Assembly: GCF_003473485.1 (NCBI RefSeq)
Contig: NC_053046.1
Coordinates: forward strand, 34,363,332-34,427,331
Length of the DNA stretch: 64,000 nucleotides
Direction: 5' to 3'
DNA from: Medicago truncatula
Taxonomy: Eukaryota; Streptophyta; Magnoliopsida; Fabales; Fabaceae
The notes beneath the pieces are model-generated. The model did no database searches and was not told where the DNA came from. It saw only the letters and a list, made by a program, of their open reading frames with translations. Below are positions 34,274-47,380 of the stretch, in pieces; within the stretch, counting starts at the first letter, position 1; each line of letters opens with the position of its first letter. The position numbers were made by a program, and so were the translations under genes.

Positions 34274-37200
34274 ATGGGAAAAGAGAAATTAAGCTTCAAA
34301 GAACTCGACGACTCTAGTGGCCCCAAAACAACTCTCTGGTGGTTTTTTCTGTTAGCTGCCTGTATAAAAGTTCTCCTTTTTCCGTCTTACCGTAGTACAG
34401 ACTTTGAGGTGCACCGCAATTGGCTGGCATTGACACATTCACTCCCTCTTTCACAGTGGTACTTTGACGAGACCAGTCCATGGACTCTAGATTACCCGCC
34501 ATTCTTTGCATATTTCGAACACTTTCTATCCATTTTTGCTCATCTTGTTGATCCTAAAATAGTGCACCTTCAGGAGGGTTTGAATTATAGCTCCAATACA
34601 GTGGTTTATTTCCAAAGATTTACTGTAATACTTTCTGATTTGTGTCTTCTTTATGGGGTTTATAGAATTACTAGGAAATTGGATTCGAGAAAGCAAAAGT
34701 TGATTTGGTCATTGGTTATTTGGTCACCGATGCTTTTAATTGTGGACCATGTGCATTTCCAATACAATGGATTTCTCATTGGGATTTTGTTGATTTCACT
34801 TTCGTATTTGGAGGAAGGAAGGGATTTGTTAGGTGGATTTGTTTTTGCTGTTCTTCTGTGCTTTAAACATTTATTTGCAGTGGCAGCGCCTGTGTATTTT
34901 ATTTATTTGTTGAGGCACTATCGTAAAAGGCTTTAGTCGACTCTTGATTATGGGAGGTTTGGTTGCAGTGGTGTTTGCATCTGCATTCGGGCCGTTTTTC
35001 CACCTTGGACAGGTAAATATTTTTAGGTTACTTCATCTTTGCTCATTAATGTGCTCATATTTGATGTTGTTCCCCCCTTGCTTGTAAATACGTTCGCTAA
35101 ATTGATGGCTATTATCTGAAATAAGCTTTATAGGAATTTTAGTGGTTTTCTTGATTACCATACTTTGTTTTGTGGATATCGGGTATGTAGGACGACAACC
35201 TCTGCATGTTCTGATGAGCAAAATTTGAAATTAAAAATGAAGCCCTATGGGAAATGATATGGTGGATGAATGTTAAGGAACATTAAGTTACATCATGGCA
35301 CTTCGTAGTTACATGATTCAAGACTATGTCATGCCAAAACAGGCCCTACTCAATGGGAATAAGGCTTATTGATGTTCAAATACTATGTTATTACTCAATT
35401 ATTCATATTCATATTCTATTAATAAGACTGGGTTTGTACTGGCAGTACTAGTGCCTGACCTGATTTCAAGTATAAATAGGAATATTAGTTTATGCTATTG
35501 TATTACATTGAAACCAATCAATCACATATTCATTACCATTATCCATTTTTCTCCCATTTATTGGTCACTTACTTCGCATTCGAACCCTGCAAGTTCAGCA
35601 GTTTTCACTAAGGTCTCTTGTGAATGTGTGGGAATTGGGATATAACACAACATTTGATTGTTAACCACAGAAATAAATGTTCGAAGATATGAAAGTTGTT
35701 TGGGGTAAAATCATAACTGTAAGCACTTCCAATTAGCCATAACAAGAAACCTAAATTAAATAACCTTGGGAGTTATGTATCCAGATAAGATTAGTGCATT
35801 ACAAAGTGTTATACTATCTTTTCTCTAGTTTTCCAATTGTGAACAACCGACTTTGCATGCTCATGTGTGATTGAATGACATTTATCCCTCGTTAAATTCT
35901 TGTATTACTTCATTTCACCGAGTAAAAGTGAATAATTTCATATACTCATTTTTTTGGATCATTCAAATTATGAATTGCAGATACAACAAGTCATACAACG
36001 ATTGTTTCCATTTGGCAGGGGGCTTTGCCATGCATACTGGGCCCCAAATTTTTGGGTGTTCTACATCATGTCAGACAAAGGACTCGCCTTTATACTCAGA
36101 AAACTTGGGTTTAATATCCAGACACCAGCAGCTTCATTCACTGCAGGGCTAGTAGGTGATTCCTCACCTTTTAGCGTTCTACCTCGGGTAAGTTTTACGT
36201 TCATGTTTTTCTGTTCTCTGAATAAATTTGTTAGTTGCTAAATAGAGAAAAAAGCACACAAGGGATTATTATCACCTATGTTAAACTGATCCCATTCTTG
36301 CAATAGAATAGAATACATAATTTGAATGCCTTATTTGCTGCCTGCTTTTCATTAGTATTAGGAGAACGCTGTTGTTATATTTAATCACTTCAAGATTGTA
36401 ATCATGCACCATGACCATGTCATACAGATTGAATTTTTTTATCTTGTTGAAAAGTATAACTGATTTACAGATTGACCCTCATCTCATTTTCTAAGAATAG
36501 AAATATAGATTTATAAATGTAAATTGTCACATCGCAGCCGAAAGTTGGTAACTCAAAATAGCTACAGTTCAACATCAAAGTATGACATTCGTGAAACATT
36601 ATAATTGGTGGTAGTTGAACGCATAATTTTAGTTCATTTTACGTACTCTAAGCTAGCCGTTGCAACACCTGAGATGTTGCTGTTCAATTGTTGTTAGTTA
36701 CTGAGCTTGATCATTGGTTGTTCATATTGACCAAAAATAGAAACATTGATAAAAAAATATAAGAGCAAACTCTCAATTTTGCACCCAACAAAATCGAGAC
36801 GTTATAAATATAAATGTTCAAATGACAGGCAGAACTTGGTAGCTCAAAATGGACATCAGGCTTATGTTAAATATTACATTATAATAGGTAGTAGAATGCA
36901 TAATATTATCTTTTACATTTTACACATTTTTGGCCAGCTGTTGCGACTTCCCAGATGTATTCAATTGACATCTGCAACTGAGCTTGATAACTGGTTAATG
37001 TCTGTGTTTAGTTTTAAGTTTTAACACTTCGCTTTTTGTCATTCAAATGTTTCATTAAAATATTCACTTTCTTGTAAACTAATATGCAGATCACTCCATC
37101 CGTGACATTTATAATGGTTCTGCTTGCCTTATCTCCTTGTCTTTTCAAGGCTTGGAAGAATCCACAGCCACAAAAGATTACTAGATGGATATCATATGCG

Positions 37201-38389
37201 TATACCTGTGGTTTTCTTTTTGGGTGGCATGTGCATGAGAAGGCATCACTCCATTTTGTAATTCCACTCGCCTTTGTTGCAGCACAAACCCCGGAGGATG
37301 CAAAGCATTACTTTTTGTTGTCAATAGGTATGCTGTTAATGCTCGTTAATTTGTTTGCTAACTTATGAGGTTTTCTTTTTCTTCAGTTTTTTTTCTTTAA
37401 TATGAAAGTAACATGAACAAAAGCATGTCATTTATGCCCTAAGCTTTCTTATTCCCATTGGTAATTTCATTGATAATTTTATCGAAAATGAGGTCCATAA
37501 CCAAATTATTAAAATAAAGTTTGGAGTCTTAACTTGGCAATTTTTATGGTTAGATTCTTATTTTTATTTTTGGGTTGCTCTATGACCATCTTTCTACTAA
37601 AGTTTTATCGGATGATTCCTATTATTTGGTTGCTATGTGACCATCTTTCCTTATGATCTTATTAAAGTGAACTTCACACAGGGATATTGATTGCTTGGTG
37701 AAGAGGGTCAATTACTATCTCTTTTTGTAATGTCTGAGTTTGAGTTGGTTCTGATCTTGCACTCCTGATAATAACTTATAATTTACTTGGATAAAACTCT
37801 ATCGGAGTGAACTTGTCTGTAAAGTAGATTGATCAAGAATAATAAAAGATTAAAGAAAACCAAGAAGCAATACTTTTCAGTTGCCGATTAATATTTGTTA
37901 TGATGAGTGAGAATGTTTATGGATGCAAAAAAGAAGCAGAAGTTTCTAATCATTTTTTTTGGATATGTTGTGTGTGCAGTATCCTGCTATTCTCTTTTTC
38001 CGCTACTCTTTGAGGCACAGGAGTATCCTATCAAAATTCTGTTGTTGCTTCTTCACTCCATTTTGATGTGGTCTGGCTTTTCAGCACAGTTTTACGACAG
38101 TGCCGAAACAGGAGTGTCGACTGCTCACACAAAGAAAAAAGCTGGCCAATTTGAATCTAAAGGTAGTTTAAGTGCAGATGTGAGGAATAATGGTTTTGTT
38201 ATTGGCTTGATAGAGAAGATATATCTGGTTGGTCTTGTAGTTGTAGAGATATGGGGCCAAGTTTTACACCCTCTGCTTTTGGGTGATAAGCTTGCATTTC
38301 TTCCCCTTATGTTGATCTCTGTATACTGTGCTTTGGGGATCATGTACTCTTGGATATGGCAGTTAAGATCCATAGTTAAATCTCATTAA
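34274..38389 (+). CDS. ALG8: ALG8 glucosyltransferase, four coding exons, apparent frameshift
   Basis: Encodes the ER multi-pass enzyme that adds the second glucose (from dolichyl-P-glucose) to the Glc1Man9GlcNAc2-PP-dolichol precursor of N-glycans. Coding exons: 34274-35012, 35981-36187, 37090-37327 and 37980-38389, all with GT-AG borders and consistent phases. Family landmarks are STDFEVHRNWLALTHSLP, WTLDYPPFFAYFEH, DHVHFQYNGFL and FKHLF in exon 1, RGLCHAYWAPNFW in exon 2, and FGWHVHEKA in exon 3. The total would be about 530 residues, near family length. Exon 1 has one base too many (or two too few): the frame stops at 34934-34936 after HYRKRL, while conserved sequence continues in another frame. 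The run AAAA at about 34924-34927 suggests a one-base indel. It is either an assembly error or a recent null. Confidence 0.9.
36535..37008 (+). repeat. Divergent tandem duplication inside ALG8 intron 2
   Basis: 36535-36725 and 36830-37008 share an ordered series of blocks: TTGGTAACTCAAAATAGCTA against TTGGTAGCTCAAAATGGACA, the CATTATAAT-GGTAGT block, and CTGAGCTTGATMAYTGGTT. The copies are well diverged and non-coding. Confidence 0.6.
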
Positions 38390-39393
38390 CTTTTTGTCTG
38401 TCTGTGGTCATATTAAATTTTCTATTTATGGACTTTTTATAAGTAGAATTTCAAGTAATTTTCTGTGATCATATGCTGCCTCTGCCTCAAGTTCTATGGA
38501 ATTATACTACAGCTAGACATATAATTAGGTTATGCCTATATTCCTACTATAATGTTGGCATTACTGGCAAAACGGGATAAAGCTTTGCATATCAGCTGAA
38601 TAAGTTTGAATCCTTCTGCTGGGTCAACAATTCTGTCTGGAATGTGTATGCAAACACACAATGAGTAGTTTCTGTAGAGAGATTTTCTTGAAAGTGTACC
38701 TTTTGTGTGAATTTGATCTGTTGGCGGATAATCTTAAAATAAATCAATCAAATTATTGTATTTCCATTTTTCATTTTTAACAGAAACAAGGTTAACAGAG
38801 GTGACAATGGTCAATGAATCTATTGCATTGCATTATAATCGTGCAAAGTTATCATTTAACAACCATAGTTAAAAATCCTGACCTAAATTATAAATTATAA
38901 TGAGATACGTTAGCACTACCTCACATTATAGCCTATGTAGAATTGAGTGACACCACAAAAATGTACAGATAAGGAAAAATGATCACTTGATAATTCTTGA
39001 AAGGATATAACTGGAAATTGTATTCTCAACAAGAATGAACGGTCAATATTATCTCTGCTCTATGAAGAAAAGAAATACACAGCATCTTCGCTGAAAAACA
39101 TTCTATGGCCGTCGCCACCTATTTGTTAAAGGTGAATGAGATTTTGGAATGAAGGACTCAAATTTCTCAAAAGACCATTTTATGTCTCAAAAGAAATTAC
39201 GCTTGTTTGTTTTTTATGTTTTATGTTTTTGTTTTTTGTTTTAATAACAATAGCAATGAAGGTGTGTCTCTTAGTATTATAGTCAGGAGGATAGGATTGG
39301 GGTGTACCCAAAAAAATTATTTTATTTTATTTTTTGGTCGAAAAAAATATATATATTTTTTTTTAGGGAAAATATATTTTGTTTTAATAAGTA
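38390..39393. other. ALG8 3-prime flank, no feature recognised
   Basis: It contains the presumed 3-prime UTR and AT-rich intergenic DNA. I see no gene. Confidence 0.5.
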
Positions 39394-39401
39394 GGTAAAA
39401 G

Positions 39402-40048
39402 CAAGGTTGTCAAAACTGAACCGGACCGGCCAGTTCAACCGATTGGACCAGGAACCGGACCTATGTCCGGTCCGAGTCACGGCTAAAACCGCCCTGGCAA
39501 AAAACCGGTAAACCGGACAAAAACTGGGAAAACCACTAAAAACCAAAGGTCCAACGGTTTTGGCCGGCTCAGACTATTTCTTTGCTTTTTTGCAACAAAA
39601 AACAAAACTTTAAACTATTTTGTTTTAAATAGGATATTTTTTTAAAATATATCCAAGCAAAACTACTGTTCCAAACGTCCAATCTAGGTGGAACTTTTGC
39701 TCTATACCTGAAGCCCTGAATCTACTTTTATAACCAAAGTTTAAGAATCTAGTTTGAAATTCTTCGATGTGGGACTTATTGTGTTGTTGTGTTTACATCA
39801 TCCAACATCAGTAGTTTTTCACTCTTCCTAATGCATTCACGTCACAAACAGACACACACTATAATTTTGGCTCTTGATTATCTTCAATTAGACTATGATC
39901 AAGAAATAAAATATTCATTCCACTTCATTTAGAAAAAATACATACTTCATTCCACAGATATATCATTTCTTAAGTAATATATTCATCCTTTTTTTGGTAT
40001 CAACTAATCTATCCATCTAACACTAAATAATGTAAGCATGATTCCTGC

Positions 40049-40080
<32 letters not shown>

Positions 40081-40299
40081 ATGTGGGAAAATGTATAATA
40101 AATTTTTTTGGATTTATGAAATAAGAGTTTGGATACAAAAAGTTTTTTATATATTTATCAACACTTTATATATAATATTTTAAATAAAAATGTATATTTT
40201 ACAAAACCGGTTGAACCCCGGTTCGACTCCGATCGAACCTTCAAACCCTGAACCCAAACCTACATCGGTTCGATGTCCGGTCCGGTTTTAATTACCTTG
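39402..40299. mobile_element. hAT-type non-autonomous element, 898 bp
   Basis: It is flanked by a perfect 8-bp duplication GGTAAAAG at 39394-39401 and 40300-40307. The ends are CAAGGTTGTCAAAACTGAAC and, reverse-complemented, CAAGGTAATTAAAACC, both leading into GGACCGG-rich subterminal repeats. The interior includes a (TA)n tract (about 40051-40077) and no transposase. Confidence 0.9.
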
Positions 40300-40307
40300 G
40301 GTAAAAG

Positions 40308-42750
40308 TTTTATTTGATCACCCTAGTAATATGTATATTTTGCTATCTCAAATAAGTATTTTTTTTTGGGTAAAATATTAGTAGAAACAATAAAATCAAA
40401 ACATTATCAATTGATTGTTAAATTTATTTTCATTTTATTTTGACACTTTCAATCTCTTCAATAAATATTTTAACTTTTAAGATAAATTAATTAATTTGTA
40501 AAAAAAAAAAAGATAAATTAATTTGGCCCCCTCGTAATAGTTTTTTAAAAAAAAGATCCATAGCTTTGAAGAGAGATGTAACACGCACATTTTTAAAATT
40601 GATGATATTGATTAATTATTTATACATAAAACTAGGAGGGAGTAATAAAAATGGAGTTATCAATTAGTTTTAAGGAATGAAGATGAAGATGGAAAGTACA
40701 AAGTAAGAGGGAAAAGAGTAGTACTACTACTACTACTAGTAGTATACAATACAAGGAATGATGATGACACTATTATAATAAGGGATGATATTACGTAGAT
40801 GTCCAATTGGGAGGTGACCAGTTCTGACGGTCAATACCAATAGTTGGTGGTCAACAACGATGTTAGCAGTTGCTAGCTATGGTACTTTCAAGTTTCAACC
40901 GTTGATTAGAACCAGGCTTTGGCTTTGGCGTGGCTGAGTTTTGATTACAATGTCACATTGTATACTGGAAATAATACAGGGTTAGTGCAACCAACCATTG
41001 AATAAGAAAGAATTAACTGCCGAAAATGTTACCTTACTATGGTTTTCTTTTTCTTCCATTTTTGAGGATTTTGAGCGTTAGAAATTGTTTTTCTTTTTAA
41101 AGTCAATGTGTCATTAATATAGAATCACTTAGAATGTCACATGTTCATTGTATTATATGATCACAACCTATGATGATTGAAGTTAAGGGAAGAACCATTT
41201 TGATTGACACATTTTGATTTTAGAGATGCATTTGCGAATTAGTGAAAATCATTGACTAGTTTAGAGAATACTCACAATTTCATGTAGAAATTTGCCTCTC
41301 CACTTCAATAAGAATATCCATCATTCAAACATATCACAAACTATTATAATTGAATCTTAAAATCAATTAAGTATATATGCTACCTATCTCTAATTTTTAT
41401 TTTTAAATTTATTAAATAATTGATGTATTTAGTCTATTTTATTGTGAGTCATGTTATTTTAACATGATATGAGGTCATTGTGCAGTCTTTGGCTTATAAC
41501 AGAACAAAAAGCAAAACAGATACTCCCCGATTAGGCCAAACGGTTTTTCTTTGCAATCCGCATGGCATGATATGCATATCTATACGGTAACCAAACATGT
41601 CATGTCCTTCATATGTTCATCACATACAATAATGTACACACAAATAATTAATTATTCCAATCATTACTCATTAATTGTCACACACACACACTCAAGATAT
41701 TTTTCTAACAAATGGCATGAATTCGATTCCAACTTAAAAATACAACCCTGTTAAATTTCTCCCTCTTATATGGACCAATATTAGCTGCATGCCAATTTCA
41801 TGGCTTTTCTCCGGCCAAACTAAACCTCTGACACCGGCGACCGGACATTTTTTTTTCTCATTTGTATCCCAAAAACAAATAGAAAAGACGTTAAATTTTT
41901 TTGCGATATACATAATGTGTGTGTTTATATATTAATTCATAGTATCTGTTATGCAATTTCTTTATGAAGAAAAACAAATATACTATGCAAATACATAAGA
42001 TCGTCCATTAGTACTACCATATGTTCTCAATTTTAATATATCATAAAAATCAAGGCTGATTCATGGGTTAAAAGCATATCTAAATAAAATCTTATCTAAA
42101 ATTTTCTAAAATTTAGTAAAAATCTCATATTCTACAATTTTCTAAACTAAAATTAATAAAATCTTATCTAAAGTTAATATTTTCCAAACAAATATTAAAT
42201 TGATTGACTATACTTTCAATTAAAAAGTAATATTAAAAAATTCCATTAACTAATTTAATAAATGATTTTGTATTTCAAAACGCCTAAAAAGTAAAACTTC
42301 AACAAAATTTAGTAAATTTAATAAAATAGTACATTTATATTTTTCAAAATGCCTCACATTACAATTTGTCTTAGATCTTCAAATGTGTTCTACCAACTCC
42401 GACTAAAAGCAAAAATTTGAAAGTGGAGACAAATAATCCAACTCCAAAAGTTGTAAGGATGAACATTTTGGGGTTAAGTATTAGAAGAAATCTAAGACTA
42501 AACTAGATACTCTTAATTAATTATTTATACAATCAAATAAGCATTAAAAATAAATTGGGACTAATATAATTCAACAATTATAACCATGCATATATGCTTT
42601 TGTCAAAATACCCAGTTCTCTCTGTGAAATCTTTGTAACATGCATTATCGACACAATCACAACTACATATATAAATATATATCATATATGCTAATTGCCT
42701 GAAATCCTAAATAATAATGTAGCATAGCTTATCACATGAATAAAATTAAA
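40308..42750. other. Intergenic, no gene recognised
   Basis: AT-rich. A short (ACT)n/(AGT)n palindrome lies near 40723-40743. No conserved coding sequence is seen. Confidence 0.5.
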
Positions 42751-42754
42751 TTAA

Positions 42755-43126
42755 TCAAAGCCAAAGAGCTCCAGCTTCCTTAAGAAGAGGAATGAGTGCA
42801 CCATTGATGTGTTTGGCCAACAAGATCTCCACACCACCAAGAAACTTTCCACAGACGAAGACGGCAGGGAGTGGCTGGCGGGTGTCACCAGAAAGCTGGC
42901 AGAGGGCAGCAAGAATGGCGGAGCCGGAAGCATGCCGATCAAGCTCAATGACAGTGGGGCCTACAGCAAGGCTGAAGAGGAGGTTCTTGGCGACGGTGGA
43001 AAAACAGCAGTCGGTGGAGCTGAACACAACGACGACATTAGAGGAGGCAAGGTGGGTGACCATCTCTCGAGGAGTCATGTTCTTGAATGGTGTTGTGGAT
43101 GAAATTGATGAAGACTCAATATCCAT
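42755..43126 (-). CDS. CC-type (ROXY-class) glutaredoxin
   Basis: Intact single-exon gene of 123 aa from the ATG at 43126, read in phase to the stop. This start is chosen over an upstream one because a TATATATA box lies only about 45 bp further up. Residues 40-43 are CCFS, the CC-type active site. PTVIELD (glutathione site) and LPAVFVCGKFLGG (cis-Pro loop and GG motif) follow. The C-terminus is GALWL, the ALWL-type motif through which ROXY proteins bind TGA bZIP factors. Land-plant CC-type glutaredoxins act in the nucleus and cytosol on TGA factors in development and stress. Partner and process here are inferred from the family. Phe at the third active-site position seems less common than Met or Leu. 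Confidence 0.95.
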   Translation of the reverse strand: MDIESSSISSTTPFKNMTPREMVTHLASSNVVVVFSSTDCCFSTVAKNLLFSLAVGPTVIELDRHASGSAILAALCQLSGDTRQPLPAVFVCGKFLGGVEILLAKHINGALIPLLKEAGALWL

Positions 43127-43170
43127 ATTGTTACAAATGATTAGATACAAAGAGATGACTAGAGAGGGGG

Positions 43171-43178
43171 TATATATA
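43171..43178 (-). promoter_or_regulatory. TATA box of the glutaredoxin gene
   Basis: On the minus strand CCCTATATATACCCCC lies about 45 bp upstream of the ATG at 43126, implying a very short leader. Confidence 0.65.
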
Positions 43179-43199
43179 GGGCGTTCATGCAATAAAGTA

Positions 43200-46100
43200 A
43201 TATTATTTTGTGTGTAAAAATAATATCATGAAGGATAAATTTTTTAAATTATTGTAATTATTTTCTTAACATAATTGTTAGTATTGATGAAGGTTGACTC
43301 AGTTGAAAAGAAATTGACACATTTGCAATGCCGTAGTTCAACTCTCATTGTCCTTGTGAGGATCTCATTGGTAGATGACTATTAAATATATTTGTAAGCG
43401 GTCTTTGAATTTTGTGATCTGATCCTAGTGAACGCCGAAGCTCAACTCACCTAAACTTTATTTAATAAAAAAAATGTCATAGTAAAATTTTTAAGTTGCT
43501 TTATTTTATTTTTTATTATTCAAAATTACAAAGAGCATGCATACTGTTTTAGTAAAATTGTATCAATATTGCTTGCCATTTGTATTTCCATTATATTTTA
43601 TATTTTTTTTAATATAATTAGTTAATAAATATTCAATCTTTCTAACCTAACATATCATAAAGATTTTTTTTTAAAAAAAAAAAACGGGTCTCATCAATAT
43701 TTATATATCGTCATGGTCAACAATAATTTATTAAATAATAGTTATCTAAATTTTGAAATATTGGATTAATTAAGGTCTACAAATTATAAAATTTATTGGC
43801 TCTTTGCTATAGAAAATGTTTGGTGTACACCTCTAGAGGTGCATACATTTTGAGAGAGATAGAGATAAATAAAGTGTTGTGATAGATATGATAAATTAAT
43901 GATCCGATAGAAAGAGAGAGATAGAAAGAAAATGTGGTATCTGTTGGATATTTTACTTTGATTGTGGTCCTAGCCTCTTAATTGAACATTTGAATTGTCT
44001 TCATTCCAACCTTCAACACTTTCATTGTGTTGAATTTGAAAGGATGTATTCAGTCCCACATTGAATAGAGATATAGTATGTCTAGTATTTATAAAGCATG
44101 GACATTTCTCACTTTATAAGTCGGTTTTGCAAGAATGAGTTAATGTCAATATAAAAATTTAATAGCGTCGAATGATTGTTTGAAAATAAAAGGTGAAAAA
44201 ATATATTGTTGTTTGCTTTGTATTAAGTAAAATATGATAGCTTTAAAGACTATATGCTAAATGGTGTAAAAACACAGCCAACGAAAATCCAAACTCCAAA
44301 TGTTTGATCTATTTGTAAAACATAGATATTGAATTTGAAAGTAACCTTAATTCGACGACAACGGTAGATAGAACTTGTTATACCTGGGACAATGGTTTAT
44401 AGCTAAAAACGGTTAGGTAATGTTTTGAAACTTACTAAATTACCCTTCTATTTATAATTGATTTGGACAATGAAAAATGTGGTTTTTGGTAGATAACAAG
44501 TGGGTGTAGCTTGCTAACTTGCACCTTAGTGTTTTTAGATGGGTGCAAATTAGTAGTCCCCTTCATTAAATACTACCGTCTTAGTTTGAAGCGTTATTCC
44601 CATACACTTAATTTTTTATTATAAGAAAATCAACATCAATTTTTTTTTTCTTTATGAAATGAGAAACTCAACATCAGTTAAAAACAATGTTCAACATCAA
44701 TAAATAAAAATTAATTAGGAGTATTTTTTTTATTTTTCCTAATATTAAAATGAAATTGTACGTAATTAAAGTGTGATATGTATTTAACAAAAGTGGTGCA
44801 TGTGGGGACTATAAATGATAGGAGGGGCGAGAGTGATTATTAAAACACTCATCCTTGAATCCATTTGAGTTGGTATGATAATATTGATTTGAGGTCTCGA
44901 AGTGTGTTTCTTCTCAAGGTTTTAAGCTCGATTTTCCGGTGTTAATTTGGGTAGACTAATTTAACTTCTTTAAAAAAAAAAACATAGAAGCAAATCAGTT
45001 CAAGTGAATGGTTGTTCCGAGATAGAACGAAAAAAATTGAATTTAATTAATTCAATTTATACAACTTTGGAACAATTCGAAAATTACAAAAATGAATTTT
45101 GAACAACAAAGGGCGATTAAACGGATACACATATATTAAATAAATTGAAAAATAATATTAATTTTTTTACTATTTATTTATTAATTTAAATTATGGGGAA
45201 CATAATTAATAGAATTGGAAATTCTTTTTCATAATTACTTATAAGAAAATGTTATAAATGATTTGTTAAGAAATCTAAAAAAAAATTTTTATCTCAGAAC
45301 TAGTGTATCACATTCAACACCATAAAACTTCAGAAAATGCCTTTTTCTACTTAAATTTTTCATTTATTTTACTTTATAACTTTCTAATATACTCTTATTA
45401 ACATGACCCTTGTTCATAAGTATGTGTTTTCTCTTTTTAATCATGACACACTCTATTTTTTTTTTAAGTAGTCTAATGACTAAAAAATTCACCTTTTAAG
45501 ATGAATAAGTGAGGAATCCGACGTTCGAACATCGATCCCTGCATATAAAATGAGGGATTGCACTTTTGTGACATAATGTCATATGACATTCGTCAATTCA
45601 AGTGTGACACATGACAATAATTTTTTTTAAACATAAAAATATGTGAAAAAGAGCGAGAGATAATAGTTGAATTGACTTATGTATTACAATTAGATTGACC
45701 AATATTAGAGACATTCCAATCTTAAGGGTGCACAAATGGAGTCCTAGAACAAGATGTCCATACCAATTGAACTACGTTCGTTGGGATGTTGCACATCCTA
45801 TATATACAAAAAAATGAATTGATGCCCGAGAATTGAACAAATGTTTCATGTTAATCCTTAAATTTAAAAAATTGCAATGCATTCTCTAACATTAAAGAAT
45901 AATGGTCCATATATAGTCTTTTTTCTTCCTTCCAAATTCAACAACCCAATTTTGAAAATACTTGTTTGTTTGTCTTGACGCAACAGACGATTATTTGAGA
46001 CAATGTTTAAGTTTTTCATTAGTTTTGATGAATGTTTGCTAAAGAAACAATTTGATAGAGAAATTACATTAACTGATCTTCTCTATTTTACGAGACAAGG

Positions 46101-46950
46101 TTATTATTTTACAAATTTTAGCGATTATATTATTATTTAGATAAATTAGATACTAATTGAACTTGCTGTATATATTTGGCTACTTAATTATCAATGAGAA
46201 TCGTTTCTTTTCGGAGATGAAAAGTCAAAGCTAATGCCCAGCTGGTTCTGTTAGTCGCACCCTCTACATCCTAGTTACATCCATCTTACACAAATTATTT
46301 AAATTTAACAAGGGTTTAAAATAGTTCTTGTCTCATATATATTTATAAAACTAATTCTATATTGATTATATAAATCACTTGTTTATTTTATCTGAAATTT
46401 TTTATGTTTTTTCATCTAAGAATCATACGTAACTCAATTCATGTATCGTCAAGGATAGTTTTGATACGTATCTGGACTCAGTTTACATACAATATGTGAA
46501 TTATAAATCCACACATATATAAACACATTATCTTAGTTAGTTCACATAATCATCCAATTAGATATTTGAAATGTATTTACGTAAGTTGAATTAACATATA
46601 TGTATCTGAATTAATTTCACATGTAAATGTGTAAACTAAATTCATGTATATGCAGTACTCCAAAAAAAAAATTAAAAAAAATTCATGTATATGCATGTTT
46701 TACTAAAACTATATATTATGTATACGCCAAATGATAATGGTTGAAAATTTGAAAAGAAACTAGATATATTTTCATCAAAAAGGGTGTAACTAAATAAATT
46801 CTAACTATTTAGTAGAAAAAAATTATATCGCTAATTATGATTATCATATTATAATTATAGTGTTATGTTATATACAATGTCGTCTTAACTTCAAAGGGTC
46901 AAGCCTTAGAAATTATTTTATGATCAAATAGAGCATTTCCTTTACCAAAT
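43200..46950. other. Long intergenic stretch, no gene recognised
   Basis: AT-rich. It contains a SINE-like relic near 45465 and other low-complexity debris, and I found no coding exon. Confidence 0.5.
45465..45565 (+). repeat. SINE-like relic
   Basis: TAGTCTAATGACTAAAAAATTC, then ACGTTCGAACATCGATCCC, follows the A-box/B-box layout of the copies near 24691 and 30395. The match is in the promoter-like part only. Confidence 0.4.
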
Positions 46951-46951
46951 T

Positions 46952-47380
46952 TCATGGCAATGAATGAAACCTCCTAACGTGATTAAGAAACTGAAAAACA
47001 GGCAAAAGACAAGCCCTGATTGAGTTCCCACCAAAAAGCCTCCACCATGAATCAACTTTGCTCTTTAACTTTTCCCAGAAAACTACAATATAATTTTGGT
47101 TTCTAGTCACCAATAACGCCGTAGATTGTAAGTAAACGGAAGCTGCACGCTTAACCAATTCGTTCTTGATAGCAATGTCCGAGTCAAAAACATTTCCTTC
47201 ATACAATGAACATCTTGTTGATGTATTGCACATAATGTCCTTTAAACTTATGTAATGTAAGTTGTCATTGATATCTGAATGTCTTCTTTCTATTGAGGAT
47301 TTGTTTGGAATTCTTAATGAACGTGATGAACGTGAAATTATCTCAAGCTCTTCTATCTCTATTTCCATTTTTTTTAACAT
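46952..47380 (-). CDS. Small protein of unknown function
   Basis: Open frame of 142 codons from the ATG at 47380; a second ATG at codon 5 (MEIEIEELEIISRSS) may be the true start. It has an acidic N-terminus, a Ser/Arg-rich segment (SRSSRSLRIPNKSSIERRHS) and a hydrophobic, aromatic C-terminal half (WWRLFGGNSIRACLLPVFQF). No signal peptide or known motif is seen. The composition is that of a real protein rather than AT-rich noise, and no long frame opposes it, but I do not recognise the family. An intronless small gene is plausible. Confidence 0.55.
   Translation of the reverse strand: MLKKMEIEIEELEIISRSSRSLRIPNKSSIERRHSDINDNLHYISLKDIMCNTSTRCSLYEGNVFDSDIAIKNELVKRAASVYLQSTALLVTRNQNYIVVFWEKLKSKVDSWWRLFGGNSIRACLLPVFQFLNHVRRFHSLP

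Noticed and set aside
42792..43217. Plus-strand frames overlapping the glutaredoxin gene
   Set aside because: They are antisense of a gene with an intact active site and C-terminal motif.
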